A stretch of 64,000 nucleotides of DNA from JAVBTR01 sp031556065 (GCA_031556065.1 JAVBTR010000001.1:1-64000), one strand, 5' to 3'; numbered from the stretch's first letter, positions 45,953 through 55,110 are shown. Notes: generated by a model not told the origin, from the sequence alone. Program-made: numbers and translations.

Positions 45953-46076
45953 CATCCCGCTCCTATTTATTACAAGTATTTTGTAGCTATGCCTTTCTTT
46001 TTTCAACCCATCATCCAATTATATGGGAACAAAGAGAACCTCCCGCCCTAAAAATAGGAAAAAATATTTATACGCA

Positions 46077-46092
46077 AAAGCGCCCGCGCTTT
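46077..46092 (-). promoter_or_regulatory. Leader hairpin of the GH2 operon
   Basis: AAAGCG (46077-46082) and CGCTTT (46087-46092) form a tight stem in the roughly 170-base leader between the promoter and the GH2 start. The leader (45953-46126) contains no other recognisable feature. Confidence 0.35.
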
Positions 46093-46120
46093 AACGTCCT
46101 CGGAGTTGTGTTGTACTATG

Positions 46121-46143
46121 TTTCACAGTATATACTTGTGAAA
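46121..46143. promoter_or_regulatory. Inverted-repeat operator overlapping the GH2 operon promoter
   Basis: TTTCACA (46121-46127) and TGTGAAA (46137-46143) are perfect arms around a 9-base centre that is itself nearly palindromic. It covers the -10 and part of the spacer of the GH2 promoter. The adjacent ArsR-type regulator is the natural candidate to bind it. Confidence 0.65.
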
Positions 46144-46155
46144 AAGAGATGTCAA
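46127..46155 (-). promoter_or_regulatory. Strong promoter of the GH2-to-GH38 operon
   Basis: On the minus strand TTGACA (46150-46155), a 17-base spacer and TATACT (46127-46132). The -35 is perfect. It would drive about 14.8 kb to the terminator at 31126. Confidence 0.75.
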
Positions 46156-46216
46156 TAGATTTGCTTCATTCCATTAAACCTGTAGGCCGTTCTTTTTTTA
46201 CTCCAATTTTCTTGTT

Positions 46217-47179
46217 TTATATTTCTCTTGAATGGTAGCCTATACGTAAAACAAGACCTTGTTCATAATCGCCAAAATGCTCGCCAAACAAATTAATGCC
46301 ACCCACATGCTCCGCACCCTCATCAATACCAATCTGCACAGAAATATGGCCGTGAGTGGCCAGATTAAGATCATCAATGGTAACCCCGCTGATATATTCC
46401 CCTTCGAGATAGGAGCCCTTTTTGTTGACGCGCCAGGTTTTAAGCAAGCCGTACTGGGTGGATACATCCGACCACCACGAAGGATTAAGCCGTCCTCTGC
46501 GTCCGCCGAAATCCCCTGGGCATGTCCAGGTGCCCAGGCGCTTTTCATTTATATCTACCGCGATATCGCTTTTCCACGGATCCCGGTACATGGGTGCCTC
46601 CGAGCAAGCTTCAAAGGAAAGCTCAAGCCAATCTATTTCCGCCACTTGAAGGTCTAAAAGCGTGGAAAAGCGGTATTCAAGAAAGCCTTGCTTAAACCAT
46701 ATGAGCTGTGCCGCAAAGCGCCCCGGCAAATAGAAAACCGAGGGGTTATCCATTTCGCCAATGGTAGCATGCTCATCAATGATGCCGCATGTGGCTTTAA
46801 TTTCCCGGGCCACACTATACCCGCCGATGGGCATGTGCAAAGTCAGCACGCTTTCGCCATGTTTTTCAACAGGGACAAAAGCGATCATCAAGCTGTTAAG
46901 CCTGCGGCTGCACACCTTCATCATTCCGCGGGTGCCCGGCTGGCCTTCTGTTTTAATAACCCCCGCCTCTTCAAGTATGGTAACCGCTAAAGCCGTGGTT
47001 GACATAGGAATATCCAGTGCCACAGAAAGTTCATTCACGCTCATGCTACGGTCCCCCAATTGGCGGAGAATCCGCGCCCTAACAGGAGAGGACAGCGCAT
47101 GCGCCACCTTGCACAGGGTATCAATATGATCAATCGATAGTTTCATATGTTTATTGGAACCCATCCCAATCCCATCCAT
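46217..47179 (-). CDS. ArsR-type winged-helix regulator with large C-terminal domain
   Basis: A 320-residue regulator. The N-terminal ~90 residues are an ArsR winged helix (VAHALSSPVRARILRQLGDR, MSVNELSVALDIPMSTTALAVTILEEAGVI). The remaining ~230 residues are a separate, mostly beta-type domain (DWLELSFEACSEAP, DINEKRLGTWTCPGDFGGRRGR). The metal-binding ELCVCDL motif of classical ArsR/SmtB is absent, so it probably senses a sugar through the C-terminal domain. It is transcribed from its own promoter and lies directly upstream of the GH2 operon on the same strand. AAAGGAAG precedes the ATG. Confidence 0.82.
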   Translation of the reverse strand: MDGIGMGSNKHMKLSIDHIDTLCKVAHALSSPVRARILRQLGDRSMSVNELSVALDIPMSTTALAVTILEEAGVIKTEGQPGTRGMMKVCSRRLNSLMIAFVPVEKHGESVLTLHMPIGGYSVAREIKATCGIIDEHATIGEMDNPSVFYLPGRFAAQLIWFKQGFLEYRFSTLLDLQVAEIDWLELSFEACSEAPMYRDPWKSDIAVDINEKRLGTWTCPGDFGGRRGRLNPSWWSDVSTQYGLLKTWRVNKKGSYLEGEYISGVTIDDLNLATHGHISVQIGIDEGAEHVGGINLFGEHFGDYEQGLVLRIGYHSREI

Positions 47180-47224
47180 CTTTTATCTCTTCCTTTTGTT
47201 TAAGCGTTTCAGTTATTGCCTACC

Positions 47225-47253
47225 AGTATAGAAGCTGCGCGACATAATTTCAA
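47225..47253 (-). promoter_or_regulatory. Promoter of the ArsR-type regulator
   Basis: On the minus strand TTGAAA (47248-47253), a 17-base spacer and TATACT (47225-47230), about 45 bases before the start codon. It lies just after the terminator at 47267-47298, so the regulator is transcribed separately from the GH127 operon. Confidence 0.65.
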
Positions 47254-47266
47254 CCTTTCTTTTACT

Positions 47267-47298
47267 AAAAACACCGACAACCCATGTGCCGGTGTTTT
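47267..47298 (-). terminator. Terminator of the GH127 operon
   Basis: AACACCG (47270-47276) pairs with CGGTGTT (47290-47296) over a 13-base loop, and on the minus strand a T run of five follows the stem. It lies about 20 bases after the stop of the 790-residue gene. Confidence 0.7.
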
Positions 47299-47318
47299 AT
47301 TTTACGCTATTCTATTTC

Positions 47319-49691
47319 CTAAACTATCTCTTTTAATGCCGTAAACGCCAACGCTTCCGTGCCACTTAACATAACGGATACCTGCCGCCACTGATTTAAG
47401 CGCCTTATATTCAGGTAAATTAGGCGGCTTTTAGGGTATCTGTCACCAAGGTTAATGGTCACTCCCCCTTGGCCATAGACAATGCTATTAATATATCCAT
47501 CGGATAATTCAACAGCCCAGTCATCAATCAGATCAATATAGCGCATGCCTAATCCATCTTTGGAAAAAACCACCCTTCTTCCGTTTTCGCAGGCAAGCTC
47601 GCAGCCCAAGCCCGTTTCACCAAAGGCAGGATGGTTAATCCGATAAGACGCAGCGGCCTTAAGTGCTCCATAAAAACCTAAGGGGCCTTCGCCGGACATC
47701 TGCATGGTAAGCTTGTTTTTTTCGCCATACTGCATCTTCTTATCATCCAGCACCCAAAGCATCGCGCCTTCGTTTTCTTTGGATTCTTCCCAGCATCCCC
47801 CTGCGTTGTACAGGCTGAATCCCGCCAAATAGGCTCCATAAGCCGCAATGGCCGTCTTGGTGTCCTTGGTTTCGCCCCGAAGCAAGGTATCCATCAGCGG
47901 CCATGCCCCAAGCTGTGTCATGTAGCTGGCGTTCCAAGCGGAATCCCCATGCTGGCGGATATCCACCTGGTATTTATGCCACACCGGATGCCTGCCCCGA
48001 GTAGCTAAGTCCGCATCGATCACCCGTTTTTTTAGTTGGGCATTTCCGCCCCGCAAGGCATAAGCGTATATGGCTTCAAAAGCAGTGGTATCATATGCCA
48101 TTTCAGACGCGAAAGGGTATTCCCGCTGGTTTAAAACAGCCATTTTTTCATCCAGAATCCTTTTAAGCGCCTCCGCTTCCTGGGAAAGCCCTTCCTTCAA
48201 AAGCGCTTCTTCCAACTGCAACGCATAAGTGCTTTCCCCCATGTTGCCATAGTGGGTAGCCCCTTCTCCCTCCGGGAACATCCAATAGGAAAACATGGCA
48301 ACAGCATAGCGGTACGCTTTTTCGATATACTCTTTAGGCGTTTTAAGGTTTGGATGCATATAATCCCGCGCGATACGGTAAAGAGCGTAATAAATATTGA
48401 CAACGTGCACATAGTTATACGCGCGCCATACATCGTCTGCACCGTTTCCGCTCCAGGGTTCAAACATTTCAAACCAAGGTACCATCCGGTGGACGCGGTA
48501 CCCCGGCTGCTGCGTTAAGCGGTCCAGAATAAAATCCTGTTCAAAAGCACAAAGCACGCTTATTTCAGCATCGTTTGGCATATAAACATTCTTTTGCGCC
48601 AGAAAAACCCCGTTAACAAGGCCGATTTCATCACTTCCGCCAGCCATCCAGTTATCATAGGGATTAAACGCCCTGTTCACACGGCGTTTATGGGTTAAAT
48701 CCCATGCCAGAAGGCCATGGAAGCAGGGATCCCGAGGATCCGTTTCAAACTGCTTTTCAGCGATAAAAGCAGCCTGCTTTTCGTATATATCACCAATAGC
48801 CTCCGTGGCAAAAAACGGAAGCCTGGTTTCCCCCTGCCCATCTACCCATTGAAGGCGCACCAACCGCTGACCATAGCCTTGAAAATGGAGCCCGTATACA
48901 CCCTCGCCAAGGCAAGTAATCCTATCGCCCTTTTCCAAAGCGATTTCAAATGCCCCTCTGCCACTTTGAACATGCAAAAGGACCTCTGTGCCTTTGGGAA
49001 TCACCATTCCCGGCACCACATCAACCGCAACACCTTTTTGCTCTTTCAGCGCTAGCAAAAGCTCCGATGCATCCATCAAAAAAAACAGAGAAAAGGCATA
49101 AACCCGTGTTTCACCGCTTTGAAGACAATCCCCTTTTTTAGAAAGCTCCAGGGAGTAAGCGCCTTCAAAGCTGGCATCCATTCGGTTGAACTCCAAACCC
49201 TTATCCACATAGAAATGGCTGATCTGTGTACCAGGCTTGGCAAGCAAAACCAGCATAGGCCCCTGGCCGCAAAGACGCGACCAGGTCACATACGCCCCTT
49301 CACCTATCAAACAAACGTTACGTAGCACGTTCTTGGTAAAAATATGCTTTTCACCCTTGCGAAAAGCCTGGTCCATCAACAGCGGCAGCCGCAAATAATC
49401 CAGCGCCACAGGTGCAGCCGTTTCGTTTTTCACGGTTATGCGCATGTGAATGGTGTTGTCTTCAACCATAAAGCTGGTCTTGGCATCCAGCCCTGGCGAA
49501 GTCAAAACACTTCCCAACCCTTCATAGCCGCCTTCAAACAAACATGGAAATTCATCCTTCAAAAGCAAAAACTCAGTTTCATCAGGGTCTTCCGCACATC
49601 GGATGCGCTGGATTTTATCCAAGCTTTCGTTCCAGGCAATGATCGGATGCCCATAGCAAGTAGCTTGTTGGCCTAAATTTCCGGTATCCAT
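47319..49691 (-). CDS. Large uncharacterised toroid protein, DUF5695-like (probable glycoside hydrolase)
   Basis: A 790-residue cytoplasmic protein. An N-terminal beta-sandwich region (about 1-290; FMVEDNTIHMRITVKNETAAPVALDYLRLPL) is followed by a helical toroid with NPYDNWMAGGSDEIGLVNGV, FLAQKNVYMPNDAEISVL, ATHYGNMGESTYALQLEEAL and AWNASYMTQLGAWPLMDTL. A short beta tail closes it. The middle resembles DUF5695 proteins, which are large and mostly uncharacterised; this is by eye and not certain. The start overlaps the GH127 stop by 19 bases. Last gene of the operon, so it likely acts on the same arabinose-containing substrate. Confidence 0.65.
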   Translation of the reverse strand: MDTGNLGQQATCYGHPIIAWNESLDKIQRIRCAEDPDETEFLLLKDEFPCLFEGGYEGLGSVLTSPGLDAKTSFMVEDNTIHMRITVKNETAAPVALDYLRLPLLMDQAFRKGEKHIFTKNVLRNVCLIGEGAYVTWSRLCGQGPMLVLLAKPGTQISHFYVDKGLEFNRMDASFEGAYSLELSKKGDCLQSGETRVYAFSLFFLMDASELLLALKEQKGVAVDVVPGMVIPKGTEVLLHVQSGRGAFEIALEKGDRITCLGEGVYGLHFQGYGQRLVRLQWVDGQGETRLPFFATEAIGDIYEKQAAFIAEKQFETDPRDPCFHGLLAWDLTHKRRVNRAFNPYDNWMAGGSDEIGLVNGVFLAQKNVYMPNDAEISVLCAFEQDFILDRLTQQPGYRVHRMVPWFEMFEPWSGNGADDVWRAYNYVHVVNIYYALYRIARDYMHPNLKTPKEYIEKAYRYAVAMFSYWMFPEGEGATHYGNMGESTYALQLEEALLKEGLSQEAEALKRILDEKMAVLNQREYPFASEMAYDTTAFEAIYAYALRGGNAQLKKRVIDADLATRGRHPVWHKYQVDIRQHGDSAWNASYMTQLGAWPLMDTLLRGETKDTKTAIAAYGAYLAGFSLYNAGGCWEESKENEGAMLWVLDDKKMQYGEKNKLTMQMSGEGPLGFYGALKAAASYRINHPAFGETGLGCELACENGRRVVFSKDGLGMRYIDLIDDWAVELSDGYINSIVYGQGGVTINLGDRYPKSRLIYLNIRRLNQWRQVSVMLSGTEALAFTALKEIV

Positions 49692-51583
49692 ACCCTCATA
49701 TCCTCCGATTGCCTGTTGGCGAAAGCATAAAAAGGAATCGCCTTAAGCGTTAAATCTTTCATTTCCGGGCGGGCCTCCCCATAGAGCATATCCCCAGCTT
49801 CAAGCTGCGCGCCTTCTACTTCCATAGGCCGCACGCCTCCAAGAAGGGCCGCTTCAAAAGGTTTTATAACCGGCATCGCTTCTTTTTTTACCCGCAAAGC
49901 ACCAAGAGGGGCGGGATTATCGGCCCCTTCAAAGCAATAGACCAGTGGCCCGAAAGCCAAAGCAACGCATCCCGCATCCTGCCTGATAGATGGATGAGCA
50001 TACTGCTTTCTGGCTTCCATGGGAAGGGACAGACGTATTTCCGTTTCCCCAGTAAAATCACGGGAAATAACAGCATATCCGTTTTGGGTGATTCCCGCCA
50101 ACGGCGTCTCAACGCCGCCGATAGTTAATCTCGCGTTCTTCGCCCAGCCGGGAATGCGGATAGCCAATGTAAACGTTCCATTGCCTTTAATAGAAAAGCA
50201 CAGTTCTCCATCCCAGGGATATTGGCTCTCATGGGTTATTTCCACCCCGCCAAAGCCTTCAAAAAAAGTGGTTCCGCCTATGAATTGGTGGATCGCGATG
50301 CCGCTTTCGTTTTCTTCGTAGGCATATTCCGGCAGTGAAGCGATCAGCCGCGCCAGGTTTGGCGGGCAGCAGGCACAGCCAAACCACTTAGGCCGCTGTG
50401 GCAACGCATGGACAAAGCCAGGCTGTTTGCCCGAAAGCCCTGCCACCGTTTCAAGAGGGTTCACATAAAAAAATCGGTCCGCCGTAAGGGACATGCCACT
50501 GAGCATGCCATTGTACAAAATCCGCTCCATGATATCGGCAATAGCGCCATCCCGCTTAATTTGAAGCATGGCCTTGCCAAAGAACAGCATGGCAATCGCC
50601 GCGCAGGTTTCTGCGTAGGCGCTGTCGTTAGGCAGTTCGTAATCCGACATAAAGGCTTCTCCGTGATGGGTAGCCCCAAAGCTGCCGGTGATGTACATTT
50701 TCCTGTTGGCAGCACTCTCCCAAAGGGTTTGGGCCGTGTTCAAAAGCGACTCATCCTCTGTCTCCTTGGCCACATATGCTACTGCAGCATAAAGGTACAG
50801 CGCCCGAACCGCATGGCCAACCGCCTCCTTCTGCTGGCGTATGGGTGCCTGACACTGGGCATATTCCCGCCCCAGATCATTTAACCCCTTAAAATGCTCG
50901 TCCTTGCCCCGCTTTTCCCGTTCCATATCAAAATAATAAGGCTGGGTTCCCCGCTCGTCGATAAAGAACTTAGAAAGAGCCAAATACCGCTTTTCGCCAG
51001 TGGCCAGGTATAAGCGGAACAGGGCTAGTTCAATCTCCGGATGCCCCGGATAACCTCTTAGCTTCCCTTCCCCTGGGCCAAATATGGTATCGATATGATC
51101 CGCCATGCGGCACATGATGTCTAAAAACGTTCTTTTCCCAGTGGCTTCGTAATAGGCCACCGCTCCTTCTATCAAATGTCCGGCGCAATAAAGCTCATGG
51201 CATTCTTGCAAATTGGTCCAGCGCTTACCCGATTCCTTAATCGTATAGTAGGTATTCAAATAACCATCCGGCTGTTGAGCCTTGCCGATAATAGCCACAA
51301 TCTCATCGATCTTCTTTTCCAATTGGGCATCAGGGGTGATTTTCAGCTTATATGCCGCCGCTTCGATCCATTTGCCAACGTCGCTGTCCTGAAACACCAT
51401 GCCATAAAATTCTCCTTGTTGGAGTCCTGCGGCTACACGAAAGTTATCGATGGCATGACTGGGCGCAGCATCTTGCACCCTATCTTCTAAAAGTTCCAAC
51501 TGCAAGGGGATCATTTCGTTTAAAATAAGCCTTATACGGGCAGACCAAAAATCGTTTTTTTTCAAAGGAAGTGTATAGCGCAT
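49673..51583 (-). CDS. GH127 beta-L-arabinofuranosidase
   Basis: A 636-residue intracellular enzyme of the GH127 (formerly DUF1680) family. It removes terminal beta-L-arabinofuranose, as on hydroxyproline-linked arabinan of plant extensins. The zinc-cysteine active site is complete: E325 and C327 in YAETCAAIAM, and C405/C406 in FGCACCPPNL, matching the E338, C340, C417 and C418 of HypBA1. C406's neighbour pair is typical. No signal peptide. Between the LplC-type permease and the 790-residue gene in one operon. Confidence 0.96.
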   Translation of the reverse strand: MRYTLPLKKNDFWSARIRLILNEMIPLQLELLEDRVQDAAPSHAIDNFRVAAGLQQGEFYGMVFQDSDVGKWIEAAAYKLKITPDAQLEKKIDEIVAIIGKAQQPDGYLNTYYTIKESGKRWTNLQECHELYCAGHLIEGAVAYYEATGKRTFLDIMCRMADHIDTIFGPGEGKLRGYPGHPEIELALFRLYLATGEKRYLALSKFFIDERGTQPYYFDMEREKRGKDEHFKGLNDLGREYAQCQAPIRQQKEAVGHAVRALYLYAAVAYVAKETEDESLLNTAQTLWESAANRKMYITGSFGATHHGEAFMSDYELPNDSAYAETCAAIAMLFFGKAMLQIKRDGAIADIMERILYNGMLSGMSLTADRFFYVNPLETVAGLSGKQPGFVHALPQRPKWFGCACCPPNLARLIASLPEYAYEENESGIAIHQFIGGTTFFEGFGGVEITHESQYPWDGELCFSIKGNGTFTLAIRIPGWAKNARLTIGGVETPLAGITQNGYAVISRDFTGETEIRLSLPMEARKQYAHPSIRQDAGCVALAFGPLVYCFEGADNPAPLGALRVKKEAMPVIKPFEAALLGGVRPMEVEGAQLEAGDMLYGEARPEMKDLTLKAIPFYAFANRQSEDMRVWIPEI

Positions 51584-51590
51584 ACCTTTA

Positions 51591-52478
51591 TCATCCTTTC
51601 ACGGCACCAAGCATGATGCCCTTGGTGAAATATTTTTGCACAAACGGGTAAATGATCAGCATAGGCAGAACACTTACCATAATGATCGCTGCCTGCAACT
51701 GCCGCTGATCCACCGCTTTATCCGATCCATAGGTGCGTTGCACAGCCGAAAGTGCATCCTGAGGCCTGTTTTGGATCAATATCTTCCGTATAACCATGCC
51801 AAGCCCCCAGCCTGCTGGATCGGGCATATATAATAAGTAATCATACCATGCCTGCCAGTGTCCAACGGCAATCCAAAGTCCCACCGTCATTAATACCGGC
51901 ACCGATAAGGGCAAAATGATTTTGTAAAAAATTCGAAAATAACCCGCCCCATCCAAGAAAGCCGATTCCTCCAGATCCGCCGGAAGGGAGCCAAAGAAAT
52001 TGCGAATAATAAACACGTTATACGCTCCGCAAAGCCCAGGTAAAACCACCGCCCAAATGGTATTGGATAGTTTGAGCGTCTGGGTAACCAGCAGGTAGCT
52101 TGGGATCAGCCCACCGCCAAAAAGCATGGTAATCACAAGCATGGTGGTAACACCTTTATTAAGAGGCAAATCCTTTTTAGAAAGGGGATAAGCCATCATG
52201 GTTGTTACAACGAGGCTTAAAAAAGTGCCCAGAACAGTGCGATAAACGGTATTGGCGTAACCACGCCAAAGCTGGGTATAGTTCAAAATAGCTTTATAGC
52301 TGCTAAGTTCAAAGGATTTAGGGTACCATGCCACGTTAACCGAATAAAGCTGCTCTGTTGTGGAAAGAGAAAGCACAAACTGATTCCAAAACGGAAACGC
52401 GCAGATAATGGTAATCAGAAGCATAATAAGAATAAGAAGGATATCAAACAGATGGTCCAAGGTTGTTTTCTTGCTCAT
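51591..52478 (-). CDS. Carbohydrate ABC transporter permease (LplC/YtcP type)
   Basis: A 295-residue inner-membrane permease with six helices and the EAA loop LEESAFLDGAGYFRIFYKIILPLSVP. It ends IIYPFVQKYFTKGIMLGAVKG, the family tail. GGAGG lies 5 bases before the ATG at 52478; a longer frame would overlap the partner gene. It is 10 bases after the LplB stop and 8 bases before the GH127 start, so in the same operon. It probably imports beta-arabinooligosaccharides. Confidence 0.93.
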   Translation of the reverse strand: MSKKTTLDHLFDILLILIMLLITIICAFPFWNQFVLSLSTTEQLYSVNVAWYPKSFELSSYKAILNYTQLWRGYANTVYRTVLGTFLSLVVTTMMAYPLSKKDLPLNKGVTTMLVITMLFGGGLIPSYLLVTQTLKLSNTIWAVVLPGLCGAYNVFIIRNFFGSLPADLEESAFLDGAGYFRIFYKIILPLSVPVLMTVGLWIAVGHWQAWYDYLLYMPDPAGWGLGMVIRKILIQNRPQDALSAVQRTYGSDKAVDQRQLQAAIIMVSVLPMLIIYPFVQKYFTKGIMLGAVKG

Positions 52479-52488
52479 AGGTGCCTCC

Positions 52489-53436
52489 TTACCACAACGT
52501 ATAGCTTTCTTTATTAATGGCTTTAGCAGCAAAATTCGTTACCAGCATCAATACCAGCGCGATAACGGATTTAAAAAGCCCAATAGCGGTAGAAAGGCTG
52601 TAGCTCCTGTCCTGCACGCCAATATTGTATACGTAAGTATCGATAATGTCCGAAACGCTTGATACGGCGGAATTACTCATGTTAAAGATTTGGTCAAACC
52701 CGGCGTTTAAAATACCGGACATGGAGAGAATTAATTGAATGGTGATGATCGGTACCAGGTTTGGCAGGGTAATATACCAAATCCGCCTTAGCCTTCCCGC
52801 ACCGTCAATGGCTGCAGCCTCATACTGTTGGGGATCGATAGCCGAAAGAGAAGCAAAATAAATGATAGACGCCCAGCCAAACCCCTTCCAGATGTCCGTT
52901 ATCACAAGCAATGCCCTGAAGGTGTCCTTCTTGGCCATCCACATGGTTCTTTGACCGCCCAATGCTTCAACCAGCGCGTTTACCGGGCCATTTAAAGATG
53001 TCATATCGATAATAATCCCGGCCATAATCACCCAGGAAATGAAGTGGGGCAGGTAGGAACAGGTTTGAACCATGGACCTGAAACGCCGTCCCGGGGTTTC
53101 ATTAAGCAATATGGCAAAGATAATCGGCGGAAAAAAGCCGCACACCAACTTTGAAAGGCTGATAATAAGCGTGTTTTCCACCACTGTCCAAAATGTTTTG
53201 CTGGCAAACATTTTTTCAAAATATTGAAACCCAACCCAAGGGCTGCCCATGATCCCCAGCTTTAGCTTGAAATCCTTAAAAGCCAGCGTAACACCATACA
53301 TGGGCATATAGTGAAAGATAATATAGTAGATAATGCCGGGAATCAGCATCAGCAAAAGCACTCTATATTTTTTCACCCGGTAGATAAAACTGCGGTGCGC
53401 AAGGGAGCGCTCCTTCGTCTTGACAACCGTACTCAT
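52489..53436 (-). CDS. ABC transporter permease (LplB type)
   Basis: A 315-residue inner-membrane permease. Its first helix is VLLLMLIPGIIYYIIFHYMP. The EAA loop is QYEAAAIDGAGRLRRIWYITLPNLVP and the end is NFAAKAINKESYTLW. It is separated from the binding-protein gene by an intrinsic terminator-like hairpin (53457-53476) and followed by its LplC-type partner. Confidence 0.93.
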   Translation of the reverse strand: MSTVVKTKERSLAHRSFIYRVKKYRVLLLMLIPGIIYYIIFHYMPMYGVTLAFKDFKLKLGIMGSPWVGFQYFEKMFASKTFWTVVENTLIISLSKLVCGFFPPIIFAILLNETPGRRFRSMVQTCSYLPHFISWVIMAGIIIDMTSLNGPVNALVEALGGQRTMWMAKKDTFRALLVITDIWKGFGWASIIYFASLSAIDPQQYEAAAIDGAGRLRRIWYITLPNLVPIITIQLILSMSGILNAGFDQIFNMSNSAVSSVSDIIDTYVYNIGVQDRSYSLSTAIGLFKSVIALVLMLVTNFAAKAINKESYTLW

Positions 53437-53456
53437 CCGTCATCTCTCCTAAAAAA

Positions 53457-53476
53457 GGGAGGGCGGTTGCCCTCCC
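53457..53476 (-). terminator. Intrinsic-type hairpin after the binding-protein gene
   Basis: GGGAGGGC (53457-53464) and GCCCTCCC (53469-53476) form a perfect stem with a 4-base loop. Six T follow on the minus strand, the best terminator structure of the three such positions. It lies between the binding protein and its permease gene, so it probably lets only part of the transcripts proceed. Confidence 0.65.
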
Positions 53477-53492
53477 CGTAAAAATGTTGACG

Positions 53493-55037
53493 TTATTTCA
53501 AATACAGATCGTAGATCGCCTGTGCTTCTGCCATAATTTCCGTGCCGCCAGCAGCAAGCCATTCTTCCACATACGCATCAAAGGCATCCAGTTCCACATT
53601 GCCAAGGATAATATCGGTGAACACTTCTTCACCCTTAGGCAGATCGGCAGCTTTTTCGTTCCACACAGGACGCACAAAGTTGCCCATGATATTGTACTTG
53701 CCTTCGCTCATTTCGATCAGCTCCGCACGCAGCGTCAGCGTTTCCTGATCGAACTCAATGGCATCGTGCAGCGACGGTTCGTAGCCGAACAGTTCCAAGG
53801 AGGGGAAGCGGTAATCCGCACCTACGCCAAACTGGAATAGCTTATCTTTATCATAGCCTTCTGCGTAAACACGATCCCCATTTTCATCCTTTAAGAAGGT
53901 GGTGCCTTCCAGGCCCCAAAGCTCTGCTTCGTAATAGGAAGGATCGCCTAGAATGCCATCGAACACCTGCATGTATTTGATCAGCTTTTCTTCTTGGCCC
54001 TCCAGTTTTTTGGAGAACATCAGACCAACACCCGCCAAGGGGTTAAAATTCATAATACCCTGATCGCCATTGGGGCCGATGGGACCGCTTGTGGCTACCC
54101 AGCTGGCATCAGGCACGATATCGGTAATATCTTGATACTTGCCGGTAAAGATGGTCAGCCAGTTCTGCCAAGTCACAGCTGTTTTGCCCGTAACCACCTT
54201 GTTCATTACCTGATCGAAGCCGTGGGTTACCCATTCAGGATCGATAACGCCTTCTTGGTACAGGTCCCGCAAAAGGGCCAGTACTTCCTTGGTCTCGGGT
54301 TCAATATTTCCATACACAACTTTGCCATCCTTGGCATAGAACAGATCCGGATACACGCCGTAAGCGCCAAAGAATGGGCTGAAGCCCCAGGATACGCTGT
54401 TGGTGATCCCAAGGTATCCGTAGGTATCGTCAATGCCGTTACCATCAGGGTCTTTAAATGTGGCATCCCTCATAAACTGGATCACTTCATCCAGGGTTTC
54501 GGGCGCCTTGTCATAACCCAGCTTATCAAGCCAATCCTTGCGCAAGGCCATGTAGCAGAAAGTGGCCAAGTCTACCTTCGCGTCGGGAATTGCATAGATT
54601 TTGCCCTCTACTTTATATAGATTCAACGCGTTATCCCCGAAGATTTCCGGGTATTTTTCCGTCCAGGCGATATAATTGGGCATATACTTGCGAATCATGT
54701 CTTCATCCAGTTCCAGAAGCAAATCTTCTTCTACGAACTGGGTATACAGTCCCTGGCCGATAGCCTGATCCCGAATCCATTCCGGTTCAGCCCCGGACAT
54801 CATAGACAGGTTCAGCCAATCCAAATAGTCTGTGGAACCTACACCGCGCACATGGATATCGAACTTAATGTTGAAATCGTCTTCGATCTTCTTTAGGTAA
54901 TACCCATCGGAATGATTCACCACTTCTTCATTGCTCGCCCAGAGCTGCAAGGTAATAGCATCTTGGGCAAGTGCCCCAAAAGGCACGCATCCAATCAACA
55001 TCATTGTTACCAGTAAAAGCGAAACCAGCTTACGCAT
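53493..55037 (-). CDS. Extracellular sugar-binding protein (LplA type) of the GH127 operon
   Basis: A 514-residue solute-binding protein. The signal region MRKLVSLLLVTMMLIGC contains LIGC, a possible lipobox with C17, the only one among the four binding proteins here; cleavage at ALA/QD is the alternative. The mature part shows TLQLWASNEEVVNH, AIPDAKVDLATFCYMALRKD and WLDKLGYDKAPETLDEVIQFM. It captures sugar for the LplB/LplC pair. The gene is first in the operon with a strong promoter (55111-55139). Confidence 0.93.
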   Translation of the reverse strand: MRKLVSLLLVTMMLIGCVPFGALAQDAITLQLWASNEEVVNHSDGYYLKKIEDDFNIKFDIHVRGVGSTDYLDWLNLSMMSGAEPEWIRDQAIGQGLYTQFVEEDLLLELDEDMIRKYMPNYIAWTEKYPEIFGDNALNLYKVEGKIYAIPDAKVDLATFCYMALRKDWLDKLGYDKAPETLDEVIQFMRDATFKDPDGNGIDDTYGYLGITNSVSWGFSPFFGAYGVYPDLFYAKDGKVVYGNIEPETKEVLALLRDLYQEGVIDPEWVTHGFDQVMNKVVTGKTAVTWQNWLTIFTGKYQDITDIVPDASWVATSGPIGPNGDQGIMNFNPLAGVGLMFSKKLEGQEEKLIKYMQVFDGILGDPSYYEAELWGLEGTTFLKDENGDRVYAEGYDKDKLFQFGVGADYRFPSLELFGYEPSLHDAIEFDQETLTLRAELIEMSEGKYNIMGNFVRPVWNEKAADLPKGEEVFTDIILGNVELDAFDAYVEEWLAAGGTEIMAEAQAIYDLYLK

Positions 55038-55110
55038 TTGATAACCCCCTAGAATATTAATAATAGGATTTCACGGCGATCGTACGCATCGTCCGTGTGT
55101 TTCTGATTGC

